Part shown: piece by piece, positions 1 to 5,032 of the stretch
How positions within the stretch are numbered: position 1 is the stretch's first letter
Layout of the letters: each line of letters opens with the position of its first letter
Assembly: GCA_964480195.1 (NCBI GenBank)
Contig: CAYZOJ010000056.1
Location: 1 to 10,427 of the forward strand
From: Stercoripulliclostridium_A sp964480195
GTDB taxonomy: Bacteria > Bacillota > Clostridia > Christensenellales > DTU072
Reading direction: 5' to 3'
Length of the DNA stretch: 10,427 nucleotides
Notes under the pieces: generated by a model
What the model saw: the letters and a program-made list of their open reading frames with translations, nothing else
Databases searched by the model: none
What the model was told of the DNA's origin: nothing
Translations under genes and position numbers: made by a program

Positions 1-32
1 GAATAGTCTACGATATAAACAGTCGATAACGC

Positions 33-61
33 GAATTAAAAAATCGTAAAGGTACATACTC
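33..61 (+). promoter_or_regulatory. Candidate SigG-type promoter of sigG
   Basis: GAATT at 33-37 and CATACTC at 55-61 are separated by 17 bases. This resembles the forespore SigG consensus (gHATr, 17-18 bases, CATnmTA) with one mismatch in each box. Autoregulation of sigG from such a promoter is known in Bacillus. The predicted transcription start near 67-68 would place the ribosome binding site at the very 5' end of the message. Assignment is by consensus only. Bases 1-32 show no supportable gene. Confidence 0.45.
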
Positions 62-82
62 CTTGCAAAGGAGATGTCTTTT

Positions 83-844
83 ATGGTGAAAAAAGTTAAC
101 GGAATCGACGTTAGCGCGTTGCCTAAACTTACTCAAAAAGAGCAAGAAGAGCTGTTAAAGGCGGTAAAAAGCGGAAGAAACGACCTAAGAGAAGAGTTTT
201 TGCTTGCGAACGCAAGACTCGTTTTAAGCGCTGTTCACAGATTCAGAAGCTCTAAGGAAAGTTCTGACGACTTGTTCCAAGTCGGAATGCTCGGTTTAAT
301 CAAAGCTCTTGACAATTTCGATACGGGATTAAATCTTAAGTTTTCGACGTATGCGGTGCCGATGGTGATGGGCGAAATACGTCGTTATGTAAGAGAGGGT
401 ACCGCGTTCAAAGTGGGGAGAAGGGTTCGTGACGTCGCGTATAAAGCGGTTCTCGCACGCGAACGCCTCGAAAGAGGCGGTAAAGAGGCTACCTTAACGG
501 AAATAGCGGAAGAACTCGAAGTGCCTTATTACGAGGTAGTAAGTGCTCTCGATGCCATTGCCGAGCCTCAATCCGTTTACGAACAGGTATACGGCGATGA
601 AGACGGCGCGGAAATAATAGACGTCGTAAAAGACCCTCGTGTCGGACTTGATTATGCCGAAAGGATAGTCCTAAAAGACGGTATAGACGAGTTGCCGTCC
701 AAAGAAAAAAGCGTCATTTTGATGCGTTATTATCAAGGACGTACGCAAACCGAGATCGCCGAGGCATTGGAGATATCTCAAGCGCAGGTCAGTAGGCTGG
801 AGAAGAACGCGATAACTAAATTGCGTACTGCTTTATCGTACTGA
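83..844 (+). CDS. sigG: RNA polymerase sporulation-specific sigma factor SigG
   Basis: This is a sigma-70 family factor that directs late forespore transcription during sporulation. The N-terminus (VNGIDVSALPKL, residues 5-16) matches the SigG-specific leader ahead of region 2. Region 2 contains DDLFQVGMLGLIKALDNFD (62-80) and KFSTYAVPMVMGEIRRY (86-102). Region 4 ends in a helix-turn-helix around TQTEIAEALEISQAQVSRLE (221-240). Length (253 residues) is typical. I chose the ATG at 83 because AAAGGAG (67-73) lies 9 bases upstream of it, whereas it directly abuts the earlier in-frame ATG at 74. The following ylmC/ymxH and nrdR genes are the usual sigG neighbours in Firmicutes and argue against SigF. 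The stretch after region 2.4 (REGTAFKVGRRVRDV, 104-118) departs from the usual LRDNN-IRVSRSLRD form. The position equivalent to B. subtilis Asn45 appears to be Leu41. Confidence 0.9.
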   Translation: MVKKVNGIDVSALPKLTQKEQEELLKAVKSGRNDLREEFLLANARLVLSAVHRFRSSKESSDDLFQVGMLGLIKALDNFDTGLNLKFSTYAVPMVMGEIRRYVREGTAFKVGRRVRDVAYKAVLARERLERGGKEATLTEIAEELEVPYYEVVSALDAIAEPQSVYEQVYGDEDGAEIIDVVKDPRVGLDYAERIVLKDGIDELPSKEKSVILMRYYQGRTQTEIAEALEISQAQVSRLEKNAITKLRTALSY

Positions 845-849
845 ACTCG

Positions 850-885
850 GCTCCGCCCGCATATATTTATATATCATTGCGGAGC
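850..885 (+). promoter_or_regulatory. Hairpin sequestering the ylmC ribosome binding site
   Basis: GCTCCGC at 850-856 is perfectly complementary to GCGGAGC at 879-885. The loop is AT-rich and contains an inner ATATAT/ATATAT palindrome (861-866 and 869-874). The right arm contains GGAG (881-884), the ribosome binding site 9 bases before the ATG at 894. Folding would therefore hide the site in a transcript reading through from sigG. No T-run follows the stem, so it is not a standard terminator. The function is inferred. Confidence 0.5.
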
Positions 886-893
886 TTACATAT

Positions 894-1163
894 ATGCAGG
901 AAATTGACTACACGTTTTGCGAGTTGAGAGAAAAAGCCGTCGTAAACATAGCGGACGGGAAACAGCTCGGAAGAATTGTGGATATAGCATTGCATTGCAG
1001 TGGCAGAGTAGTCGGTTTAATCGCTTCCGGCGAAAAAAAGATGTTCAAAAACTTTGCCGGCAACGAAAACGTTTTTATCCCTTGGGCGAAAGTGATTAAA
1101 ATAGGCGACGACGTCATTTTAATAGAACTTTCGGGCGTAAATTCGACGGAAATATCCAAATAG
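894..1163 (+). CDS. ylmC: YlmC/YmxH family sporulation protein (PRC-barrel)
   Basis: A small 89-residue protein of the YlmC/YmxH family. It has the short beta-barrel pattern CELREKAVVNIADGKQLGRIVDI (residues 8-30), then a hydrophobic strand GRVVGLIAS and the motif FIPWAKVIKIGDDVILIEL (61-79), which is typical of PRC-barrel proteins. It has no signal peptide or membrane segment, so it is probably cytosolic. The family is conserved directly downstream of sigG in many endospore formers; its molecular role is not established, and the sporulation label rests on distribution and neighbourhood. The start ATG has GGAG 9 bases upstream, inside a hairpin arm. No obvious promoter lies in the 49-base gap after sigG, so it is probably cotranscribed with it. 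Confidence 0.85.
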   Translation: MQEIDYTFCELREKAVVNIADGKQLGRIVDIALHCSGRVVGLIASGEKKMFKNFAGNENVFIPWAKVIKIGDDVILIELSGVNSTEISK

Positions 1164-1165
1164 CA

Positions 1166-1194
1166 TTTACAAACGGACGCTTTTATGATATAAT
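1166..1194 (+). promoter_or_regulatory. SigA-type promoter of nrdR, extended -10
   Basis: TTTACA (1166-1171) and TATAAT (1189-1194) are spaced by exactly 17 bases, and TGA just before the -10 box makes an extended -10. The -35 box begins 3 bases after the stop codon of ylmC. The predicted start is near 1201, leaving a leader of about 20 bases that contains AGGAAG (1211-1216). This gives nrdR and the gene after it a vegetative promoter independent of sigG. Confidence 0.75.
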
Positions 1195-1221
1195 TTACAA
1201 AAATAAATCAAGGAAGCGTTT

Positions 1222-1725
1222 ATGAAGTGCCCTTTTTGCAACAGCTTGGACAGCAAAGTAATTGACTCTCGTTTGAGCGAGGACGGAACGTCTATTCGCA
1301 GACGCAGAGAGTGTGTCGCTTGCGGTAAAAGATATACCACTTACGAAAAGATAGAATCGACGCCGATACTCGTAATTAAAAATAACGGCACCCGCCAGAG
1401 TTTCGATATTACCAAAATCAAAAACGGAATAATCAAGGCTTGCGAAAAACGTCCCGTATCTATGGCGAGAATAGATAAACTCGTCGCCGATATCGAAAAA
1501 CAAATCAACAATACGCTTGCGCAAGAGATTACGTCGCGCAAAATAGGCGATCTCGTTATGCAAGGGTTAAAAGAACTCGACGAAGTCGCGTACGTAAGAT
1601 TTGCGTCCGTTCACAGACAATTCAAAGATATCAACACTTTACTCGAAGAAATAGAAAAACTTGTAGGCGCAAAGGTAATTTATCCCGTAAAGAACGCCTC
1701 CGACACAGAAGAAAACGACAACTGA
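1222..1725 (+). CDS. nrdR: Transcriptional repressor NrdR
   Basis: NrdR represses ribonucleotide reductase genes in response to the ATP/dATP balance. The protein begins MKCPFCNS with a zinc ribbon whose ligands are Cys3, Cys6, Cys31 and Cys34 (VACGKRYTTYE). The signature DSRLSEDGTSIRRRREC lies between the two Cys pairs. An ATP-cone domain follows (about residues 46-137), from ESTPILVIKNNGTRQSFD to VAYVRFASVHRQFKDI. The 167-residue length is slightly above the usual 150-160 because of a polar tail ending DTEENDN. AGGAAG lies just upstream of the ATG. The stop TGA overlaps the next ATG (TGATG, 1723-1727), which implies translational coupling. I did not see a clear NrdR-box palindrome nearby. 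Identity is very secure. Confidence 0.97.
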   Translation: MKCPFCNSLDSKVIDSRLSEDGTSIRRRRECVACGKRYTTYEKIESTPILVIKNNGTRQSFDITKIKNGIIKACEKRPVSMARIDKLVADIEKQINNTLAQEITSRKIGDLVMQGLKELDEVAYVRFASVHRQFKDINTLLEEIEKLVGAKVIYPVKNASDTEENDN

Positions 1726-2552
1726 TGCGTACATATATTTTTTCCAAAACACCGATGCGTCTTTCCAAATATTTGGAAGAGGTCTTGCCCGAACTGAGGT
1801 TCGGGTATTTTCGTACGTTGCTTAAGCAAAGAGACGTTCGCATAAACGGCAAGAAAGTTACGATTGACGCGTATCTCAAACCCGGCGACGTAATAGAGCT
1901 TTATCTTGACGAAAGCAAATTGCTCAAATTCAATTACGAAAAAATTTATGCGGACGAGCACATACTCGTTGCGGTAAAGCCGAGGGGCATTTCAAGTGAA
2001 GATTTTGCTCGTAGAATTTCGTCGACGGACAATATAACCGTCGAACTTGCACATAGGCTCGATACAAACACCAAAGGACTTATATTGATGTATCTCGATG
2101 AGGTCGGAAAACAGGGACTCGATTTAGGTTTCCGCAGAGGATATATCGTCAAAAAGTATAACGCGCTTGTAAGCGGTAAACTCGAGGAAGAGAGGGACCT
2201 TAGAGCATTTCTCGTCAAGGACGCCGAACGCGGAATCGTACGTATTTATGACGAACGCGTCGAGGGCTCTGTCGCTATACGCACGGAAGTAAAACCCATC
2301 GAATATCGCGGTGATTATACAGTTGCGGAAGTAACGCTACACAGTGGCAAAACCCACCAAATAAGAGCCCATTTGGCGCATATCGGGTATCCGATTATAG
2401 GAGATACGAAATACGGCGATTTCGATGTCAACCGTGTCGCACGCGCAAAAAGGCAATACCTTACCGCAGTAAAACTCGAGTTCGCGTTCCCAAAGAATTC
2501 ACCCCTCGCGTATCTCAACGATAAGGTGTTCGAAACAGCACGAGATTTTTAG
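1725..2552 (+). CDS. RluA-family RNA pseudouridine synthase
   Basis: The enzyme isomerises uridine to pseudouridine in structured RNA, most likely rRNA. An S4-like RNA-binding region occupies about residues 13-62 (LSKYLEEVLPEL to LKPGDVIELYL). The catalytic motif is AHRLDTNTKGLILM, with Asp113 as the expected nucleophile. The late family motif KTHQIRAHLAHIGYPIIGD follows, then TKYGD. Its 275 residues are a little short of a typical RluD. The start overlaps the nrdR stop, and the upstream GAAGAAA is a weak ribosome binding site, so coupled translation is likely; the Met at residue 11 (1755) is an alternative start. The target uridine cannot be told from sequence. The stop TAG (2550-2552) directly abuts the sigK stop on the other strand. 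Confidence 0.92.
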   Translation: MRTYIFSKTPMRLSKYLEEVLPELRFGYFRTLLKQRDVRINGKKVTIDAYLKPGDVIELYLDESKLLKFNYEKIYADEHILVAVKPRGISSEDFARRISSTDNITVELAHRLDTNTKGLILMYLDEVGKQGLDLGFRRGYIVKKYNALVSGKLEEERDLRAFLVKDAERGIVRIYDERVEGSVAIRTEVKPIEYRGDYTVAEVTLHSGKTHQIRAHLAHIGYPIIGDTKYGDFDVNRVARAKRQYLTAVKLEFAFPKNSPLAYLNDKVFETARDF

Positions 2553-3254
2553 TCAGAACTCGATTTTTTCTTTAACTATGCCCGCTTTCAGTTTTTTGAG
2601 AGCGGTTTTTTCAAGTCTGGAAACATACGACCGCGATATCCCGAGCTTTTTTGCGGTTTCCTGTTGCGTAAGAGGGGCGTTTCCGCCAAGCCCGTATCTC
2701 ATACGAATAAGTTCTTTTTCGCGAGGTTCCAAGTATTTAGATATCAATGAGAGAAGGCTTTCTTTCACGAAACCCGTTTCGAGTTCGCCGTAAACCGTTT
2801 CTTCGTCCACGGCGAGCATGTCTATGAGAGTTATATCGTTACCGTCTTTGTCCGCACCGACGTTTTCGTAAAGAGAAACGTTGTTCCTGCGTTTTTTATA
2901 ACCGCGCATAGCCATCAGAATTTCGTTTTCGATACAACGCGACGCGTATGTTGCGAGAGCCGTGTTTTTATTGGGCTTATACGTGTTGATTGCCTTAATC
3001 AACCCCACGGTGCCGACCGAAATCAGCTCGTCTTTATCGGGATAATTAGTGTATTTTTTTGCGATATATACCACAAGTCGCAAATTGTGTTTGATTAAAA
3101 TGTCCCGTGCCTCGATGTCGCCGGAACGGAATTTATCGAGGTATTCGCTTTCCTTTTCAGGGGAAAGAGGGTGAGGGAAAGAGTTGTTGTTTTCTATGCC
3201 CGATGTCAGCAAAAGAATGTTCGTGAGAATTGCAAAAAAACCTTCGAGTAAAAT
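2553..3254 (-). CDS. sigK: Sporulation sigma factor SigK, probable non-AUG start
   Basis: This is the late mother-cell sigma factor. The stretch NNNSFPHPLSPEKESEYL matches the region just after the pro-sequence of SigK. Region 2 contains DELISVGTVGLIKAI and LATYASRCIENEILM. NVSLYENVGADKDGNDITLI is SigK-like rather than SigE-like. Region 4 carries LTQQETAKKLGISRSYVSRL. The first usual start codon is TTG at 3212 (219 residues), but it lacks a ribosome binding site. The frame stays open to a TAA at 3276-3278 and encodes LLEGFFAILTNILLLTSG, resembling the hydrophobic leader of pro-SigK. GGAGG (3264-3260) sits 5 bases before an in-frame ATT at 3254, which I take as the probable start (233 residues). 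No skin-type insertion interrupts the gene. Identity is secure; the start is not. Confidence 0.88.
   Translation of the reverse strand: MLLEGFFAILTNILLLTSGIENNNSFPHPLSPEKESEYLDKFRSGDIEARDILIKHNLRLVVYIAKKYTNYPDKDELISVGTVGLIKAINTYKPNKNTALATYASRCIENEILMAMRGYKKRRNNVSLYENVGADKDGNDITLIDMLAVDEETVYGELETGFVKESLLSLISKYLEPREKELIRMRYGLGGNAPLTQQETAKKLGISRSYVSRLEKTALKKLKAGIVKEKIEF
2582..2611 (+). terminator. Plus-strand intrinsic terminator inside the 3' end of sigK
   Basis: CCGCTTTC (2582-2589) pairs with GAGAGCGG (2598-2605), giving 8 pairs with one G-U. Six T follow at 2606-2611. Read on the plus strand this is a good rho-independent terminator 30 bases beyond the stop of the pseudouridine synthase gene. 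It lies wholly within the antisense of the SigK C-terminal codons (KTALKKLKAG), so part of the pattern may simply reflect that conserved coding sequence. Confidence 0.55.
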
Positions 3255-3274
3255 ATCTGCCTCCGCGGTTATAC

Positions 3275-3282
3275 ATTATATG
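3275..3282 (-). promoter_or_regulatory. Candidate SigE-type -10 element of sigK
   Basis: On the minus strand CATATAAT (3282 to 3275) fits the mother-cell SigE -10 consensus CATAyAmT. The upstream -35 match is poor (GTTATGT around 3302-3296). Early sigK transcription by SigE is known in Bacillus. The predicted start near 3268 would put the GGAGG (3264-3260) almost at the 5' end of the message. It lies between the rnpB terminator and sigK. Confidence 0.4.
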
Positions 3283-3300
3283 CCTCGTTTCGACATAACT

Positions 3301-3336
3301 TGACAAAAAACGAAAAGGACCGCCAAAGCGGTCCTT
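3301..3336 (-). terminator. Intrinsic terminator of rnpB
   Basis: A perfect 9-bp stem joins 3328-3336 to 3315-3323 (AAGGACCGC on both strands) with a 4-base loop. On the minus strand it is followed by TTTTCGTTTTTTG, a broken T-run. It lies directly after the 3' strand of the RNase P RNA P1 helix and separates rnpB from sigK. Confidence 0.85.
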
Positions 3337-3337
3337 A

Positions 3338-3656
3338 ACGAGTTAGTCTGTAAGCCGAGTTCTGTATTTGACGATCATCTGTCTTGATCCGCAGTCGCCT
3401 GCGGATTCTAGCGATTGAGGGGACGGACGGGCAACCCATAGTCCCTTGTTTCTTGCATCGAGTGGGGTTTACACGGCGCCATGTTCGTTACCGAACGACC
3501 GGTGCGCTCTTACCGCACCTTTTCACCCTTGCGATTGCTCGCGGTTATTTTCTGTTGCACTTTCCCTGGAGTCGCCTCCGGCAGGATTTCTCTGCCACTC
3601 TGCCCTGTGATGCTCGGACTTTCCTCACCCGAGAGGGTGTAATCGTCTGGCTAACT
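3338..3656 (-). ncRNA. rnpB: RNase P RNA (bacterial class A type)
   Basis: The catalytic RNA of RNase P, which matures the 5' ends of tRNAs. Minus-strand landmarks in order are GAGGAAAGTC (3626-3617, conserved region I); GGCAGAG, CTGCCGGAGGCGA and ACAGAAA; GGTGCGGTAAGAGCGCACC (3519-3501); and the 3' signature ACAGAACTCGGCTTAC (3365-3350). The ends pair as helix P1 (AGTTAG at 3656-3651 with CTAACT at 3346-3341). The resulting 319 nt is at the short end for a class A RNA. A strong promoter lies upstream and an intrinsic terminator downstream. The exact ends are estimated from P1 and the promoter. No protein-coding gene is needed to explain 3213-3738. Confidence 0.96.
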
Positions 3657-3662
3657 GTCCGA

Positions 3663-3691
3663 ATTATAGCACTAATGATATGTAAAGTCAA
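3663..3691 (-). promoter_or_regulatory. SigA promoter of rnpB
   Basis: On the minus strand TTGACT (3691-3686) and TATAAT (3668-3663) are separated by 17 bases. The predicted start at about 3656 coincides with the first base of the P1 helix of RNase P RNA. The -35 box lies 8 bases from the divergent rarA -35 box. Confidence 0.8.
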
Positions 3692-3699
3692 TTCGTACG

Positions 3700-3729
3700 T
3701 TGACATTTATAGCGCGCGTGTGTTAAAAT
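3700..3729 (+). promoter_or_regulatory. SigA promoter of rarA operon, near-leaderless
   Basis: TTGACA (3700-3705) and TAAAAT (3724-3729) are separated by 18 bases, with TGT before the -10 box giving an extended -10. The expected transcription start is near 3736, only about 3-6 bases before the rarA ATGs at 3739 and 3742. No ribosome binding site is visible, so the message would be leaderless or almost so. Confidence 0.65.
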
Positions 3730-3738
3730 CGACTCGAT

Positions 3739-5031
3739 ATGATGGACTTATTCGATTCGATTAGACAAGAGCACGCACCTTTGAGCGAAAGAATGAGGTG
3801 CGACAGATTAGAAGAGTTTATCGGGCAAAAGCACCTTATTAGCCCGGGCTCTTTATTGTCCCGCGCAATAAAAGCGGATAGACTCGGAAGTTGTATTTTT
3901 TACGGACCTCCGGGAACGGGTAAGACGACTCTTGCCCATATCATTGCCGAAAATACCGGTTCGGCGTATGCCTATTTGAACGCGGTATCTTCTGGCGTTG
4001 CCGAAGCAAAAAAAGTTATCGACGAAGCCAAGTCGAGGTTATCGCTTTACGGTAAACGTACATATCTTTTATTGGACGAATGCCATCGTTGGAGCAAGGC
4101 GCAATCGGACTGCGTACTCGGTGCAATCGAAAAGGGCGAAATCGTATTTGTAGGCAGTACGACGGAAAATCCGTACGTTACGATGACTAAGGCGATTGTC
4201 AGCCGTTGCAGAGTATTCGAATTCAAGAAACTTACGGAAGAAGACGTCAGAATAGGGCTTGAAAGGGCTATATCGAATAAAGAAAAAGGGCTCGGCAATT
4301 ATAATCTTAAGGTGGACGAAGATGCGTTGAACCATATCGCATGGGTCAGTAACGGCGATATGCGCTCGGCGCTTAACGCGTTGGAACTTGCAGTACTTAC
4401 GACGGAGCCGGACGCGAACGGAATAATTAAAATCACGTTGCCGATTGCCGAAGAGGTTGCTCAAAGGCGCGCGCTTTCGGTGGACGAAAGCATGTATTAC
4501 GACATAATAAGCGCGTTTTGCAAGAGTTTGAGAGGCTCGGACCCGGACGCCGCCGTATATTACGCTATGCGCCTTATTAACGCCGGGTGCGATCCGTTGC
4601 TTATTTGCAGACGTTTACTCGTGCACAGCGCCGAGGACGTAGGTCTTGCCGACCCCAGAGCGATGGTCGTTGCGACAAGTGCTCTCACGGCGATGGAAAA
4701 ACTCGGTTTGCCGGAAGGCAGAATTCCGCTTACCGAAGCAATAATATACGTTTGTCTTGCGCCCAAGTCAAATTCGGTTGTAAACGCATTGTATTCCGCG
4801 GACGACGCGTCAAAGCTTGCGATGGACGAGGCAATCCCCGACTATTTGAGGGATCAGACGTATAAAGCCGTAAAATCGACGGCATACAAGTATCCGCACG
4901 ATTACGGCGGTTGGGTAGAGCAGACGTATTTGCCCGAAAGAATTAAAGACGAGCGTTTCTATTTCCCGAGCGCAAACGGAGAAGAGAAAGACGTAGTTAT
5001 CCCCAAAATTTCCAAAAAGAAAAAGGACTGA
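3739..5031 (+). CDS. rarA: Replication-associated recombination protein A (RarA/MgsA)
   Basis: An AAA+ ATPase of the RarA/MgsA/WRNIP1 family that acts at stalled replication forks. The N-terminus carries PLSERMRCDRLEEFIGQKHL (14-33), close to the family's PLA-RMRP-LDEFIGQ motif. Walker A is GPPGTGKTT (56-64), Walker B LLLDECHRW (110-118), sensor 1 VGSTTEN (138-144), and Arg156 in SRCRVF is the likely arginine finger. The C-terminal oligomerisation domain contains YLRDQTYKA and YKYPHDYGGWVEQTYLP. Length (430) is normal. Adjacent ATGs at 3739 and 3742 are both possible starts; neither has a ribosome binding site, and the promoter -10 box ends only 9 bases before the first. It heads an operon, with the ABC ATPase gene starting 1 base after its stop. 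The distinction from clamp-loader proteins is clear from the C-terminal domain. Confidence 0.95.
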   Translation: MMDLFDSIRQEHAPLSERMRCDRLEEFIGQKHLISPGSLLSRAIKADRLGSCIFYGPPGTGKTTLAHIIAENTGSAYAYLNAVSSGVAEAKKVIDEAKSRLSLYGKRTYLLLDECHRWSKAQSDCVLGAIEKGEIVFVGSTTENPYVTMTKAIVSRCRVFEFKKLTEEDVRIGLERAISNKEKGLGNYNLKVDEDALNHIAWVSNGDMRSALNALELAVLTTEPDANGIIKITLPIAEEVAQRRALSVDESMYYDIISAFCKSLRGSDPDAAVYYAMRLINAGCDPLLICRRLLVHSAEDVGLADPRAMVVATSALTAMEKLGLPEGRIPLTEAIIYVCLAPKSNSVVNALYSADDASKLAMDEAIPDYLRDQTYKAVKSTAYKYPHDYGGWVEQTYLPERIKDERFYFPSANGEEKDVVIPKISKKKKD

Positions 5032-5032
5032 A

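Noticed and set aside
74..82. Start of sigG at the ATG at 74
   Set aside because: AAAGGAG directly abuts this ATG with no spacer, while it is ideally placed 9 bases before the ATG at 83.
83..844. SigF rather than SigG identity
   Set aside because: The VNGIDVSALPKL leader and the ylmC-nrdR neighbourhood are SigG features; no spoIIAA or spoIIAB gene precedes it within the visible 73 bases.
3275..3306. SigA promoter for sigK from TTGTCA (3306-3301) and TATAAT (3280-3275)
   Set aside because: The spacer would be 20 bases, too long for SigA, and the TTGTCA overlaps the tail of the rnpB terminator. The CATATAAT SigE-like -10 fits a sporulation gene better, though its -35 is weak.
3384..3764. Open reading frame of 126 codons on the plus strand
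   Set aside because: It lies almost wholly antisense to RNase P RNA, ends inside rarA, has no ribosome binding site, and its composition is unlike a protein.
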